From DASXVX01 sp036504075 (GTDB lineage: Bacteria > Bacillota > Sulfobacillia > Symbiobacteriales > Symbiobacteriaceae): DNA of 64,000 nucleotides. A program made the translations under genes and the position numbers. This document shows positions 57,721 to 64,000 of this stretch, in pieces (position 1 is the first letter of the stretch; each line of letters starts with the position of its first letter). A model generated the notes under the pieces. The model searched no databases, was not told where the DNA came from, and was given only the letters and a program-made list of their open reading frames with translations. The stretch lies in the NCBI GenBank assembly GCA_036504075.1, contig DASXVX010000013.1, positions 62,001 through 126,000 on the forward strand, read 5' to 3'.

Positions 57721-57759
57721 TTACTGTGCGGGCGTTCATTCGGAGAGACTTGGTTGGTA

Positions 57760-57786
57760 GCCCGCCGCGCACTGTGGCGGGCTTTT
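57760..57786 (+). terminator. Intrinsic terminator before pfkA
   Basis: A perfect 7-bp stem GCCCGCC (57760-57766) with GGCGGGC (57776-57782), then TTTT. Confidence 0.8.
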
Positions 57787-57835
57787 GCGTTTATGCGCGG
57801 GGAACAGGGAACGAAGGGACAGGGAGGGGATTGCA

Positions 57836-58888
57836 TTGCGGATCGGGGTGCTTACCGGGGGTGGGGATGCGCCGGGCTTGAATGCGGTCATTCGGGCGGT
57901 CGTCAAGCGGGCTTCGGGCCGGGGCGCTGAGGTCATCGGGTTCCGGGACGGGTTCAAGGGTCTGATGTTGGGGCAGTCGTTCCTGCTGGACGCTGCAGCG
58001 ATTTCGGGGATTCTGCCCCGCGGGGGAACCATTCTCGGGACTTCCAACCGGGATAATCCCTTCAGTTTTCAGGGACAGGATCGCTCGGGTGACTGTCTGG
58101 CGAACGCCCGGCAGGCCGGCATCGAGGCGCTGGTTGTCATCGGGGGCGACGGGTCGCTGGCGATTTCCGCCGAAATGCATGAGCGGGGGCTGCCGACCGT
58201 GAACGTGCCGAAGACCATCGACAACGACCTGGAGGCCACCGACCAGACCTTCGGGTTCGATACCGCCGTGACCACCGCCACCGAGGCGTTGGACAAGCTT
58301 CACACCACAGCCGAGTCCCACCACCGCGTCATGGTGCTGGAGGTCATGGGCCGGTATGCCGGCTGGATTGCCCTGGCCTGCGGCATCGCCGGGGGCGCCG
58401 ATGCCATTCTCATTCCGGAGATTCCGTTCCGGCTGGACCGGGTGGCCGAGCGGATTCTCGCCCGCAAGGAGGCCGGCAAGCCGTTCAGCATTGTCGTGGT
58501 GGCCGAAGGCGCCCGGACTCCCGAGGGGGAGATGCTCGTCCGGCAGACCGTCGCCGGCAGCAAGGATCCCATCCGGCTGGGCGGTATCGGCCAGTTCGTA
58601 AGCGGCGCGCTGGAGGAACTGACCGGGCTGGAGGCCCGGGCGATCGTCCTGGGGCACCTGCAGCGGGGTGGCAGTCCCACTCCCTTCGACCGGATCCTGG
58701 CCACCAGGTACGGCGTGGCTGCCGCCGACCTGGCCCTCGAGGGCAAGTACGGCCGGCTGGTGGCACTCCGGGGCGCCGCGATTGTCGACTTGGACATAAA
58801 GGAGGCTGTCGGCAAGATGCGGCAGGTGCCGCCCGACGGGCAACTGGTCCGGGCCGCCCGGGCAGTGGGCGTGTCGTTCGGCGACTGA
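57836..58888 (+). CDS. pfkA: 6-phosphofructokinase
   Basis: A 350-residue PFK-A enzyme phosphorylating fructose 6-phosphate. RIGVLTGGGDAPGLNAVIRAVVK, VIGGDGSLAIS, the catalytic PKTIDNDLEATDQTFGFDTA and LGHLQRGGSPTPFDR are diagnostic. It combines Gly in GGDGS (ATP type) with Lys in PKTIDND (often PPi type), the pattern of actinobacterial-like ATP enzymes, so ATP use is more likely but not certain. TTG 57836 follows AGGGAGGGG. Confidence 0.94.
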   Translation: MRIGVLTGGGDAPGLNAVIRAVVKRASGRGAEVIGFRDGFKGLMLGQSFLLDAAAISGILPRGGTILGTSNRDNPFSFQGQDRSGDCLANARQAGIEALVVIGGDGSLAISAEMHERGLPTVNVPKTIDNDLEATDQTFGFDTAVTTATEALDKLHTTAESHHRVMVLEVMGRYAGWIALACGIAGGADAILIPEIPFRLDRVAERILARKEAGKPFSIVVVAEGARTPEGEMLVRQTVAGSKDPIRLGGIGQFVSGALEELTGLEARAIVLGHLQRGGSPTPFDRILATRYGVAAADLALEGKYGRLVALRGAAIVDLDIKEAVGKMRQVPPDGQLVRAARAVGVSFGD

Positions 58889-58914
58889 CGTGTCGACGTA
58901 TGGCGTTTCGGCTC

Positions 58915-58970
58915 GTCACAAAGCCGACATTGCTCATTCGACTTGCGTAGAGCTACTGTCGTTTTGTGAC
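58915..58970. repeat. R2 dispersed intergenic repeat, copy B
   Basis: Bounded by perfect 8-bp inverted ends GTCACAAA (58915-58922) and TTTGTGAC (58963-58970). It shares TCGACTTGCGTAGAGCT with copy A at 43952. Confidence 0.8.
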
Positions 58971-58972
58971 TC

Positions 58973-59002
58973 GCTCCCACCCTCAAATCGGTGGGAGCTC
59001 TT
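58973..59002 (+). terminator. Intrinsic terminator after pfkA
   Basis: A perfect 9-bp stem GCTCCCACC/GGTGGGAGC (58973-58981, 58990-58998) then TCTTTCA. It abuts R2 copy B. Confidence 0.82.
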
Positions 59003-59132
59003 TCATGCCACCTGTGTCTGCTCAATAAAGTAAAAAATTGCCAGACACCCTTGTGCTGGATGGATAAACCTGGTAGGATAAGGCTAGGATTTCCACATAA
59101 TGGAATGTGTGCGAAAAAGGGGGAAAAAGAAA

Positions 59133-59816
59133 GTGATGAGCAGTAGCATGGGTGAGCGGCTCGCATGGGCTCGTAACCAGCAGGGCTTCATCCTGCAGCA
59201 GGTGAGCGAGAAGAGCGGGCTGGCCATCGGCTATATCTCCCAGTTGGAGAAGGGTGCCAAAGTCAATCCGACGATTGACGCCCTGAACCGGCTGGCCAAG
59301 GCGCTGGGCGTCAGCCTGGCCTTCATCCTCGGCGAAGTCCAGGCTCCCCCGTATGACGACGTCGGCTCCATGTTAATCGGCGGCCAGGCATGGACCGTCG
59401 GCCAGCGTTTTGCCCGCCACATCGACGGCATGGCCAAGGTGGAGAAGGACAAGCTCCAGTTGGAAACCGTTGAGCAGCGCTTCGCCCGGGTCGTCGACTT
59501 CCTCTGTGAGAACTTCCCCAGCACGTTCACCCGCACCGTGGTGGCCTTCCAGCTCGGCCTTTCCGTCCGGGCCCTGAACGACATCCTGGAGCGCAACTGT
59601 GAAGTCGGGCCGATGGTGCTCACGCAAATGGTCTCCATCACCGGCATCCCCATGCACTTCTTCGCCACCGGCCAGCTCGAAGCGCCCGACAACGCAGAGA
59701 AGGTTTCGCCGGCCCAGGTGATTCAGTACATGGCCTCGCTCTCACTGGCCGCCGAGCACCACCTGAGCCCCGAGCAACTGGCCAGCATCATCCGCGAGGC
59801 CGTCAAGGCCAAGTAG
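59133..59816 (+). CDS. XRE-family helix-turn-helix regulator
   Basis: A 227-residue regulator. The N-terminal helix-turn-helix (MGERLAWARNQQGFILQQVSEKSGLAIGYISQLEKGAKVNPTIDALNRLAKALGVSLAFILG) is a standard Xre/SinR-type domain. The long C-terminal part (residues 80-227) includes a second helical region (FTRTVVAFQLGLSVRALNDILERNCEVGP) that looks like another degenerate HTH, an uncommon layout. Start GTG 59133 or ATG 59136 after GGGGG. Confidence 0.87.
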   Translation: MMSSSMGERLAWARNQQGFILQQVSEKSGLAIGYISQLEKGAKVNPTIDALNRLAKALGVSLAFILGEVQAPPYDDVGSMLIGGQAWTVGQRFARHIDGMAKVEKDKLQLETVEQRFARVVDFLCENFPSTFTRTVVAFQLGLSVRALNDILERNCEVGPMVLTQMVSITGIPMHFFATGQLEAPDNAEKVSPAQVIQYMASLSLAAEHHLSPEQLASIIREAVKAK

Positions 59817-59978
59817 TCGCAGGCTGTCACCGCCGAAGGCCCGGTACGGGTAACGTGCCGGGCCTCTGCGCGCGCTCGTGCGGGCCTTCCAGTATCATTG
59901 CCTGACATTTGGGGTACAGAAGGGATAACGGCCGCCAAAGTCAAACGAGTATGGGATATGCGGAGCGAGGTGGAGTCT

Positions 59979-60680
59979 TTGATCAATACGATTCTGTTCG
60001 ACCTCGACGGCACGCTGCTGCCGATCGACACCGACGAGTTCGTTCGCGGGTATATGAAAGCGCTGGCAGGCCACGCGGGGCACCTGGTGCCGCCGCAACT
60101 GCTCGTCCAGCAGGTGATGGCATCCACCCACAAAATGATCGAAAACGTGGACCCGAACCTGACCAACGCGGCGGTCTTTGCCGCGGATTTTTTTCCCAAA
60201 GTGGGCCGCTCCGAGGCCGAACTGATGCCGGTGTTTGATTCGTTCTACCGGGAGAAGTTCCCGGCGCTCAAGGCCACCTGCCCCGGCATCCCCGGAATTG
60301 CCCGGGAAGTAGTTCAAGCCGCCCTGGACAAGGGTTACGAGATCGTGCTCGCGACCAACCCGCTCTTCCCGCGCCTGGCCATCGAGGAGCGAATGCGCTG
60401 GGTGGGCGTCGAGGACATGCCCTGGCGGCTCGTGACGACCTACGAAGACATGTGCGCCTGCAAGCCCCGGCCCCAGTACTATGAGGAAATCCTGCGCAAG
60501 ATTGGCCGCAAGCCCGAGGAGTGCCTCATGGTCGGCAACGACGTGGACGAAGACGGCATTGCCGGGCAACTGGGATTAGCGGTTTATATTGTCACCGACC
60601 ACCTGATCAAACGTTCCGATCGTCCTCTGCCGCCAAATTCCGGAACCCTGGCCGAGTTTCTGCAGCAGTTGAGACACTAG
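59979..60680 (+). CDS. HAD-superfamily hydrolase
   Basis: About 233 residues with the HAD nucleophile motif ILFDLDGTLLPI, motif II in IVLATNP, motif III lysine in ACKPRPQYY and motif IV in MVGNDVDEDG. Phosphatase-type; substrate unknown. TTG 59979 is chosen because GAGGTGGAG precedes it and it places the nucleophile motif near the N-terminus; ATG 59958 is an in-frame alternative. Confidence 0.85.
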   Translation: MINTILFDLDGTLLPIDTDEFVRGYMKALAGHAGHLVPPQLLVQQVMASTHKMIENVDPNLTNAAVFAADFFPKVGRSEAELMPVFDSFYREKFPALKATCPGIPGIAREVVQAALDKGYEIVLATNPLFPRLAIEERMRWVGVEDMPWRLVTTYEDMCACKPRPQYYEEILRKIGRKPEECLMVGNDVDEDGIAGQLGLAVYIVTDHLIKRSDRPLPPNSGTLAEFLQQLRH

Positions 60681-60767
60681 ACTCATGCATAGGCGGAACG
60701 CATCATCAGGATAACGCATTTTCATCCTTTTGCAGGCCTGGCAAAGCCTGCGGAGTACTGCCGCTCG

Positions 60768-60797
60768 TTGACTCGCTGAGAAACGGGACAGTATAAT
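60768..60797 (+). promoter_or_regulatory. Promoter of the nuo operon
   Basis: TTGACT (60768-60773), 18-base spacer, perfect TATAAT (60792-60797), about 70 bases before nuoB. Confidence 0.85.
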
Positions 60798-60867
60798 GGG
60801 TGGTGGCATGTTCATTCGGGTGCAAGACCTAGCGCTTTCGTAGTACCGGGAAAGGGAGGTGGTTCTG

Positions 60868-61416
60868 GTGGCAGAAAATCAGGTTCAAGAACTCGACTGG
60901 CTAAACGACCCCGTCGTGGCCTCTGACGTGGAGGTCAACCAGAACGTAATCGTCGGCAAACTGCCGTCGGTTGTGCAAAAGGTGCTCGGCTGGGGCTTTG
61001 GCAACTCCACCTGGCCGTTGGGCTTTGGCATTGCTTGTTGCGCCATTGAGATGATGGCTGCCGGCATGGCGAAGTACGACATTGCCCGTTTCGGTTCCGA
61101 AGCATTCCGTGCCACGCCGCGCCAGGCGGACTTGATGATCGTGGCCGGCACCGTCAACGAAAAGATGGCGGTGGTCGTCCGGCGCCTGTACGATCAGATG
61201 TCCGAGCCAAAGTTCGTCATCGCCATGGGTGCCTGCGCTTCGAACGGTGGCCCGTATTGGGACACCTACAACGTGGTTGATGGCGTCCACAAGGTCGTCC
61301 CGGTCGATGTCTACGTTCCTGGTTGCCCGCCCCGTCCCGAAGCGCTGCTGCAGGGACTCATGGAAATCCAGGAGATGCTGAAAACCGGCAAGCGTGGCCT
61401 CATCACCAAGGGGTAA
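60868..61416 (+). CDS. nuoB: NADH-quinone oxidoreductase subunit B
   Basis: A 182-residue peripheral-arm subunit carrying the N2 [4Fe-4S] cluster next to the quinone site. Cluster ligands are the CC pair in FGIACCAIEMM, Cys in MGACASNGGPY and Cys in YVPGCPPRPEAL. GTG 60868 follows GGGAGGTGG. It is the first gene of the operon, placed before nuoA, the reverse of the usual order, with a hairpin between them. Confidence 0.97.
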   Translation: MAENQVQELDWLNDPVVASDVEVNQNVIVGKLPSVVQKVLGWGFGNSTWPLGFGIACCAIEMMAAGMAKYDIARFGSEAFRATPRQADLMIVAGTVNEKMAVVVRRLYDQMSEPKFVIAMGACASNGGPYWDTYNVVDGVHKVVPVDVYVPGCPPRPEALLQGLMEIQEMLKTGKRGLITKG

Positions 61417-61421
61417 TCCAG

Positions 61422-61441
61422 GGCAGGGTCGCGACCCTGCC
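61422..61441 (+). terminator. Perfect 20-bp palindrome between nuoB and nuoA
   Basis: A fully self-complementary GC-rich sequence six bases after the nuoB stop, without a T-run. It may be a partial terminator or a transcript-stability element. Confidence 0.55.
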
Positions 61442-61524
61442 TTAACACGGTTCTTGGGCCCCGGGGGTACCAGGGGCGCTACTTTTTGGTGGTCGGACAT
61501 CTCTAAGAAAGGAGACGCAACCTG

Positions 61525-61884
61525 GTGAACTACTCCTATGTGGACATCCTGGCGACCCTGATTGTTGCCTTGGGCTTTGTCTGGCTGAATTACGGCCTGG
61601 TCTACCTGCTCTCCCCGAAGAACCCGCTCCAGGGTGAGAAGCTGGAGACCTACGAATGCGGCGAATTGCCGTTCGACGATGCCCTGGTCAATTTCAACAT
61701 CCGGTATTATGTGTTTGCCCTGACTTTCTTCGTTTTCGATATGGAAGCTATTTTCCTATATCCCTGGGCAGTGGTGTTCGGGCAGCTTGGGTTCGCAGCG
61801 CTCGTTGAGATGATGACCTTCCTGGCCATCCTCGCCATCGGCCTGTTCTACGCCTACAAGAAGGGCGTGCTGCACTGGGTGTAG
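61525..61884 (+). CDS. nuoA: NADH-quinone oxidoreductase subunit A
   Basis: A 119-residue, three-helix membrane subunit. KLETYECGELPFDDALVNFNIRYYVFALTFFVFDMEAIFLYPWAV contains the conserved ECG and FDxEAxFLYPWAV motifs. GTG 61525 follows AAAGGAG. The conserved cysteine of the quinone-site loop is present. Confidence 0.97.
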   Translation: MNYSYVDILATLIVALGFVWLNYGLVYLLSPKNPLQGEKLETYECGELPFDDALVNFNIRYYVFALTFFVFDMEAIFLYPWAVVFGQLGFAALVEMMTFLAILAIGLFYAYKKGVLHWV

Positions 61885-61940
61885 CCGCTTGCCCGCGAAC
61901 CATTGATTGTTCAGGGTATTTAGCCAGGGGGTGAGTCCGT

Positions 61941-62411
61941 TTGGACTTTTTGAAGGAAAAGTTCCCGCAAGCCCAGATCTCCAACCTGGTCAACGGCGAC
62001 ACGGAGATCCTCGTGGATCTCAAGGAGTACGAGGAGGCCGTGCGTGCTTGCTATGACGCCGGTTTCACGTTTGGCTCCGTCCTGTCGGCCATCGACTGGA
62101 AGGAACGGCTTACACTGGTGGCCAGCCTTTGCCGGATCGACCCGGCGGAAGTCGGCTGCAAGACCATTCACGTGAAGGTTGATCTGCCCCGCGCCGGCGC
62201 GCACGTGCCCTCGATCGCCAAGCTCTATCCGGGCGTCAACTTCCACGAGCGGGAGACGTACGACATGTACGGCGTTCGGTTTGACGGGCATCCGAATCAT
62301 CGGCGGATCCTGCTGCCGGACAACTGGCAGGGTGGCTTCCCGCTGCTCAAGGACTTCGTCGACAAGCGGCCCAAGCGCCCGCGGCTCGTCCGGCACCGCA
62401 TCGCAGAATAG
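61941..62411 (+). CDS. nuoC: NADH-quinone oxidoreductase subunit C
   Basis: A 156-residue 30-kDa-type subunit of the Q module. HERETYDMYGVRFDGHPNHRRILLPDNWQGGFPLLKDF is the family signature. It is separate from nuoD, not fused as in enterobacteria. TTG 61941 follows AGGGGGTGAG. Confidence 0.95.
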   Translation: MDFLKEKFPQAQISNLVNGDTEILVDLKEYEEAVRACYDAGFTFGSVLSAIDWKERLTLVASLCRIDPAEVGCKTIHVKVDLPRAGAHVPSIAKLYPGVNFHERETYDMYGVRFDGHPNHRRILLPDNWQGGFPLLKDFVDKRPKRPRLVRHRIAE

Positions 62412-62432
62412 GCTGGGGCGGAGGTGTAATAC

Positions 62433-63581
62433 ATGGAACAGACAAAGGAACTACTTGTGAACATGGGGCCCCAGCACCCCTCCACCCACGGCGTTCTCCG
62501 CCTGATGGTGAAGCTGGACGGTGAGACGGTGACCTGGTGCGAACCAGACGTCGGTTACCTCCACCGGTGCTTCGAGAAGCTGTCCGAGGCTAAGACCTAC
62601 CCGCAGGTGATCCCCTTCACCGACCGGTGCGACTACGTAGGCGCCATTCTGAACGAACAGGTGTACGTGGAAGCGGTTGAGAAGCTCTTCGGCGACGCGA
62701 TCGTCGTGCCTGAGCGGGCGCAGTACATCCGCGTCCTGATGGCCGAGTTCCAGCGGATCGCTTCCCACCTGATCGGCCTGGGCTCCGCAGCTATGGACCT
62801 GGGCGCCGTGACCCCGTTCCTGTATGCGTGGCGTGACCGTGAAAAGATGTATACGCTGTTCGAGCGGATCACCGGTGCCCGTATGCTGTACAATTACCTG
62901 CGCGTCGGCGGGCTCCGGAACGATCTGCCGGAAGGCATCATCGGTGCCGAGACCGACGGCGAGGATAAGGCCGCTGAGACTTTCTGGGGCTTTATCAACT
63001 ACTTCGATTCGTACGTGGTGCCGCAGTGGGACGGCCTGGTCACTGGCAATCGCATTTTCCAGTGGCGGACGATGAACGTGGGCCGGCTCAGTGCGGTCGA
63101 CGCGATTGCATATGGCTCTTCGGGCCCGGTGCTCCGCGGCTCCGGCGTCAAGTTTGATCTGCGGAAGAACCTGCCCTACTCCGTCTACGACCGGATGGAA
63201 TTCGACATCCCGGTCGGCAAGGAGGACGGCGACTGCTTCGACCGCTGGAGCGTCCGCATGAAAGAGATGGAGCAGTCCTCCCGGATCGTCAAGCAGTGCC
63301 TCAAGTGGCTCGCCGAGAATCCGGGCGAAGTCATGGGCAAGGTGCCCCGCGTGCTGAAGCCCCCGAAGGGCGAAGTCTACCACCGCATCGAAGGCGCCCG
63401 CGGCGAAATCGCCTGCTATGTCATCTCCGACGGCGGCCCGAACCCCTTCAAGGTCAAGTATCGGTCGCCATGCTTCACCCATCTGCAGGTTATGCCCCTG
63501 CTCTGCCCCGGGCATAAAGTGGCAGACGTCATCGCCATCCTGGGTTCAATTGATATCGTCCTCGGGGAGGTGGACCGGTAA
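62433..63581 (+). CDS. nuoD: NADH-quinone oxidoreductase subunit D
   Basis: A 382-residue 49-kDa-type subunit that, with NuoB, forms the quinone cavity. LLVNMGPQHPSTHGVLRLMVKLDGE, the conserved His and Tyr region VGYLHRCFEKLSE, and GEVYHRIEGARGEIACYVISDGG are typical. GGGGCGGAGG lies before the ATG. Ends 2 bases before nuoH. Confidence 0.97.
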   Translation: MEQTKELLVNMGPQHPSTHGVLRLMVKLDGETVTWCEPDVGYLHRCFEKLSEAKTYPQVIPFTDRCDYVGAILNEQVYVEAVEKLFGDAIVVPERAQYIRVLMAEFQRIASHLIGLGSAAMDLGAVTPFLYAWRDREKMYTLFERITGARMLYNYLRVGGLRNDLPEGIIGAETDGEDKAAETFWGFINYFDSYVVPQWDGLVTGNRIFQWRTMNVGRLSAVDAIAYGSSGPVLRGSGVKFDLRKNLPYSVYDRMEFDIPVGKEDGDCFDRWSVRMKEMEQSSRIVKQCLKWLAENPGEVMGKVPRVLKPPKGEVYHRIEGARGEIACYVISDGGPNPFKVKYRSPCFTHLQVMPLLCPGHKVADVIAILGSIDIVLGEVDR

Positions 63582-63583
63582 CT

Positions 63584-64000
63584 ATGGCCGCATTGGTTGA
63601 GTTCTGGAAAAGCCTGTCCCCCATGACACAGACCTGGCTCCTTGGCCTCGGAAAGGCGTCGCTGATCCTGGTCTGGTCGCTGGCCAACTTCGGTTTCGCC
63701 ATGGTCATGGAACGCAAGGTTTCCGCCTGGATGCAGAACCGCGTCGGTCCGTGGCGGTCCGGCCTGCATGGCTGGATTCAGTTCATCCCCGACTTGCTGA
63801 AGCTATACCATAAGGAATTCATCACGCCGAAGAACGTCGACCAGGCGGTCTACCGGATCGCCCCGTTCCTCGGGTTCCTCTCTTCCGTGCTGATCTGGCT
63901 GATCATCCCCATCGGCCCGAAGGGCACGTCCATGGATCTGGACATCGGCATCATTTTCATCGCCGCTATCACCGGCTACGACGTGATCATGGTCTTCATG
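63584..64000 (+). CDS. nuoH: NADH-quinone oxidoreductase subunit H (3' end outside window)
   Basis: The first 139 residues of the membrane subunit that meets the Q module. MERKVSAWMQNRVGPWRSGLHGWIQFIPDLLKLYHKEFI matches the NuoH loop signature, flanked by membrane helices. ATG 63584 follows GGGGAGG inside nuoD. The frame stays open to the window edge. Confidence 0.96.
   Translation, partial: MAALVEFWKSLSPMTQTWLLGLGKASLILVWSLANFGFAMVMERKVSAWMQNRVGPWRSGLHGWIQFIPDLLKLYHKEFITPKNVDQAVYRIAPFLGFLSSVLIWLIIPIGPKGTSMDLDIGIIFIAAITGYDVIMVFM

Larger units (their letters stand above)
57521..57835. other. Gap between dat and pfkA: R1 repeat and terminator
   Basis: Holds R1 copy 4 (57541-57720) and a perfect terminator hairpin at 57760-57786. 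The remaining 50 bases contain the pfkA ribosome site (AGGGAGGGG). No gene seen. Confidence 0.75.

Noticed and set aside
1..64000. tRNA, rRNA, transposase or phage genes
   Set aside because: None was recognised by reading both strands; small tRNA-like folds could be missed without a dedicated search.

Overview
Organism and setting (inference): GC-rich DNA from a Gram-positive-type, spore-forming bacterium. Evidence is the strong AGGAGG-like ribosome sites with many GTG/TTG starts (and one likely CTG), two CotF-type spore-coat genes, YaaR and FapA homologues, a SAM-I riboswitch, and a eutVW-type ANTAR two-component system. GC content and gene content suggest the Symbiobacterium branch of the Firmicutes, but this is a guess from sequence character, not a search result. 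A Complex I operon enters at the right edge.

Layout. 1-3.9 kb: ABC transporter genes with a PqqD-M50 fusion protease and small membrane proteins, possibly the end of a peptide (RiPP-like) cluster. 4-8.8 kb: a zinc-ribbon/HEIWH protein pair, a GGDEF protein, and an MBL-fold plus cyclase-family pair. 8.9-26.5 kb: a large ethanolamine-utilisation microcompartment locus (eutS, eutP, eutW, eutV, eutM, eutA, eutB, eutC, eutL, a BMC-K-like gene, eutE, pduL, a flavoprotein-like gene, eutN, pduS, pduT, an FAD oxidoreductase and an APC-family permease). Ethanolamine enters by the permease, EutBC splits it into ammonia and acetaldehyde, EutE makes acetyl-CoA, PduL makes acetyl phosphate, and PduS/PduT can pass electrons across the shell. 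No eutG, eutT, eutQ, eutJ or eutH is present. Two leader elements, before eutS and before eutM, have the form of ANTAR-controlled attenuators: a short stem with an AnnGnn six-base loop whose 3' arm is also the 5' arm of an intrinsic terminator. EutV is encoded between them. 26.6-30.6 kb: larA-like, larC, larB and larE (nickel-pincer cofactor).

30.7-48.7 kb: GGDEF/EAL signalling, a Crp-family regulator, two decayed genes, spore-coat genes, transport and housekeeping genes (hemL, panE-like, nth, metX-like), and a Bcp-type peroxiredoxin whose catalytic cysteine codon is an in-frame TGA followed by a SECIS-like hairpin, so a probable selenoprotein missed by ordinary ORF calling. 48.8-60.7 kb: SAM-I riboswitch plus metY, a PadR/hemolysin-III pair, a soluble chemoreceptor, a patatin-like protein, a lipoprotein, D-amino acid aminotransferase, pfkA, an XRE regulator and a HAD hydrolase. 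60.7-64 kb: nuoB, nuoA, nuoC, nuoD, nuoH (cut by the window), with A and B in swapped order.

Two families of dispersed intergenic repeats (R1, four copies; R2, two copies) run through the window. No rRNA, tRNA, CRISPR array, transposase or phage gene was seen.
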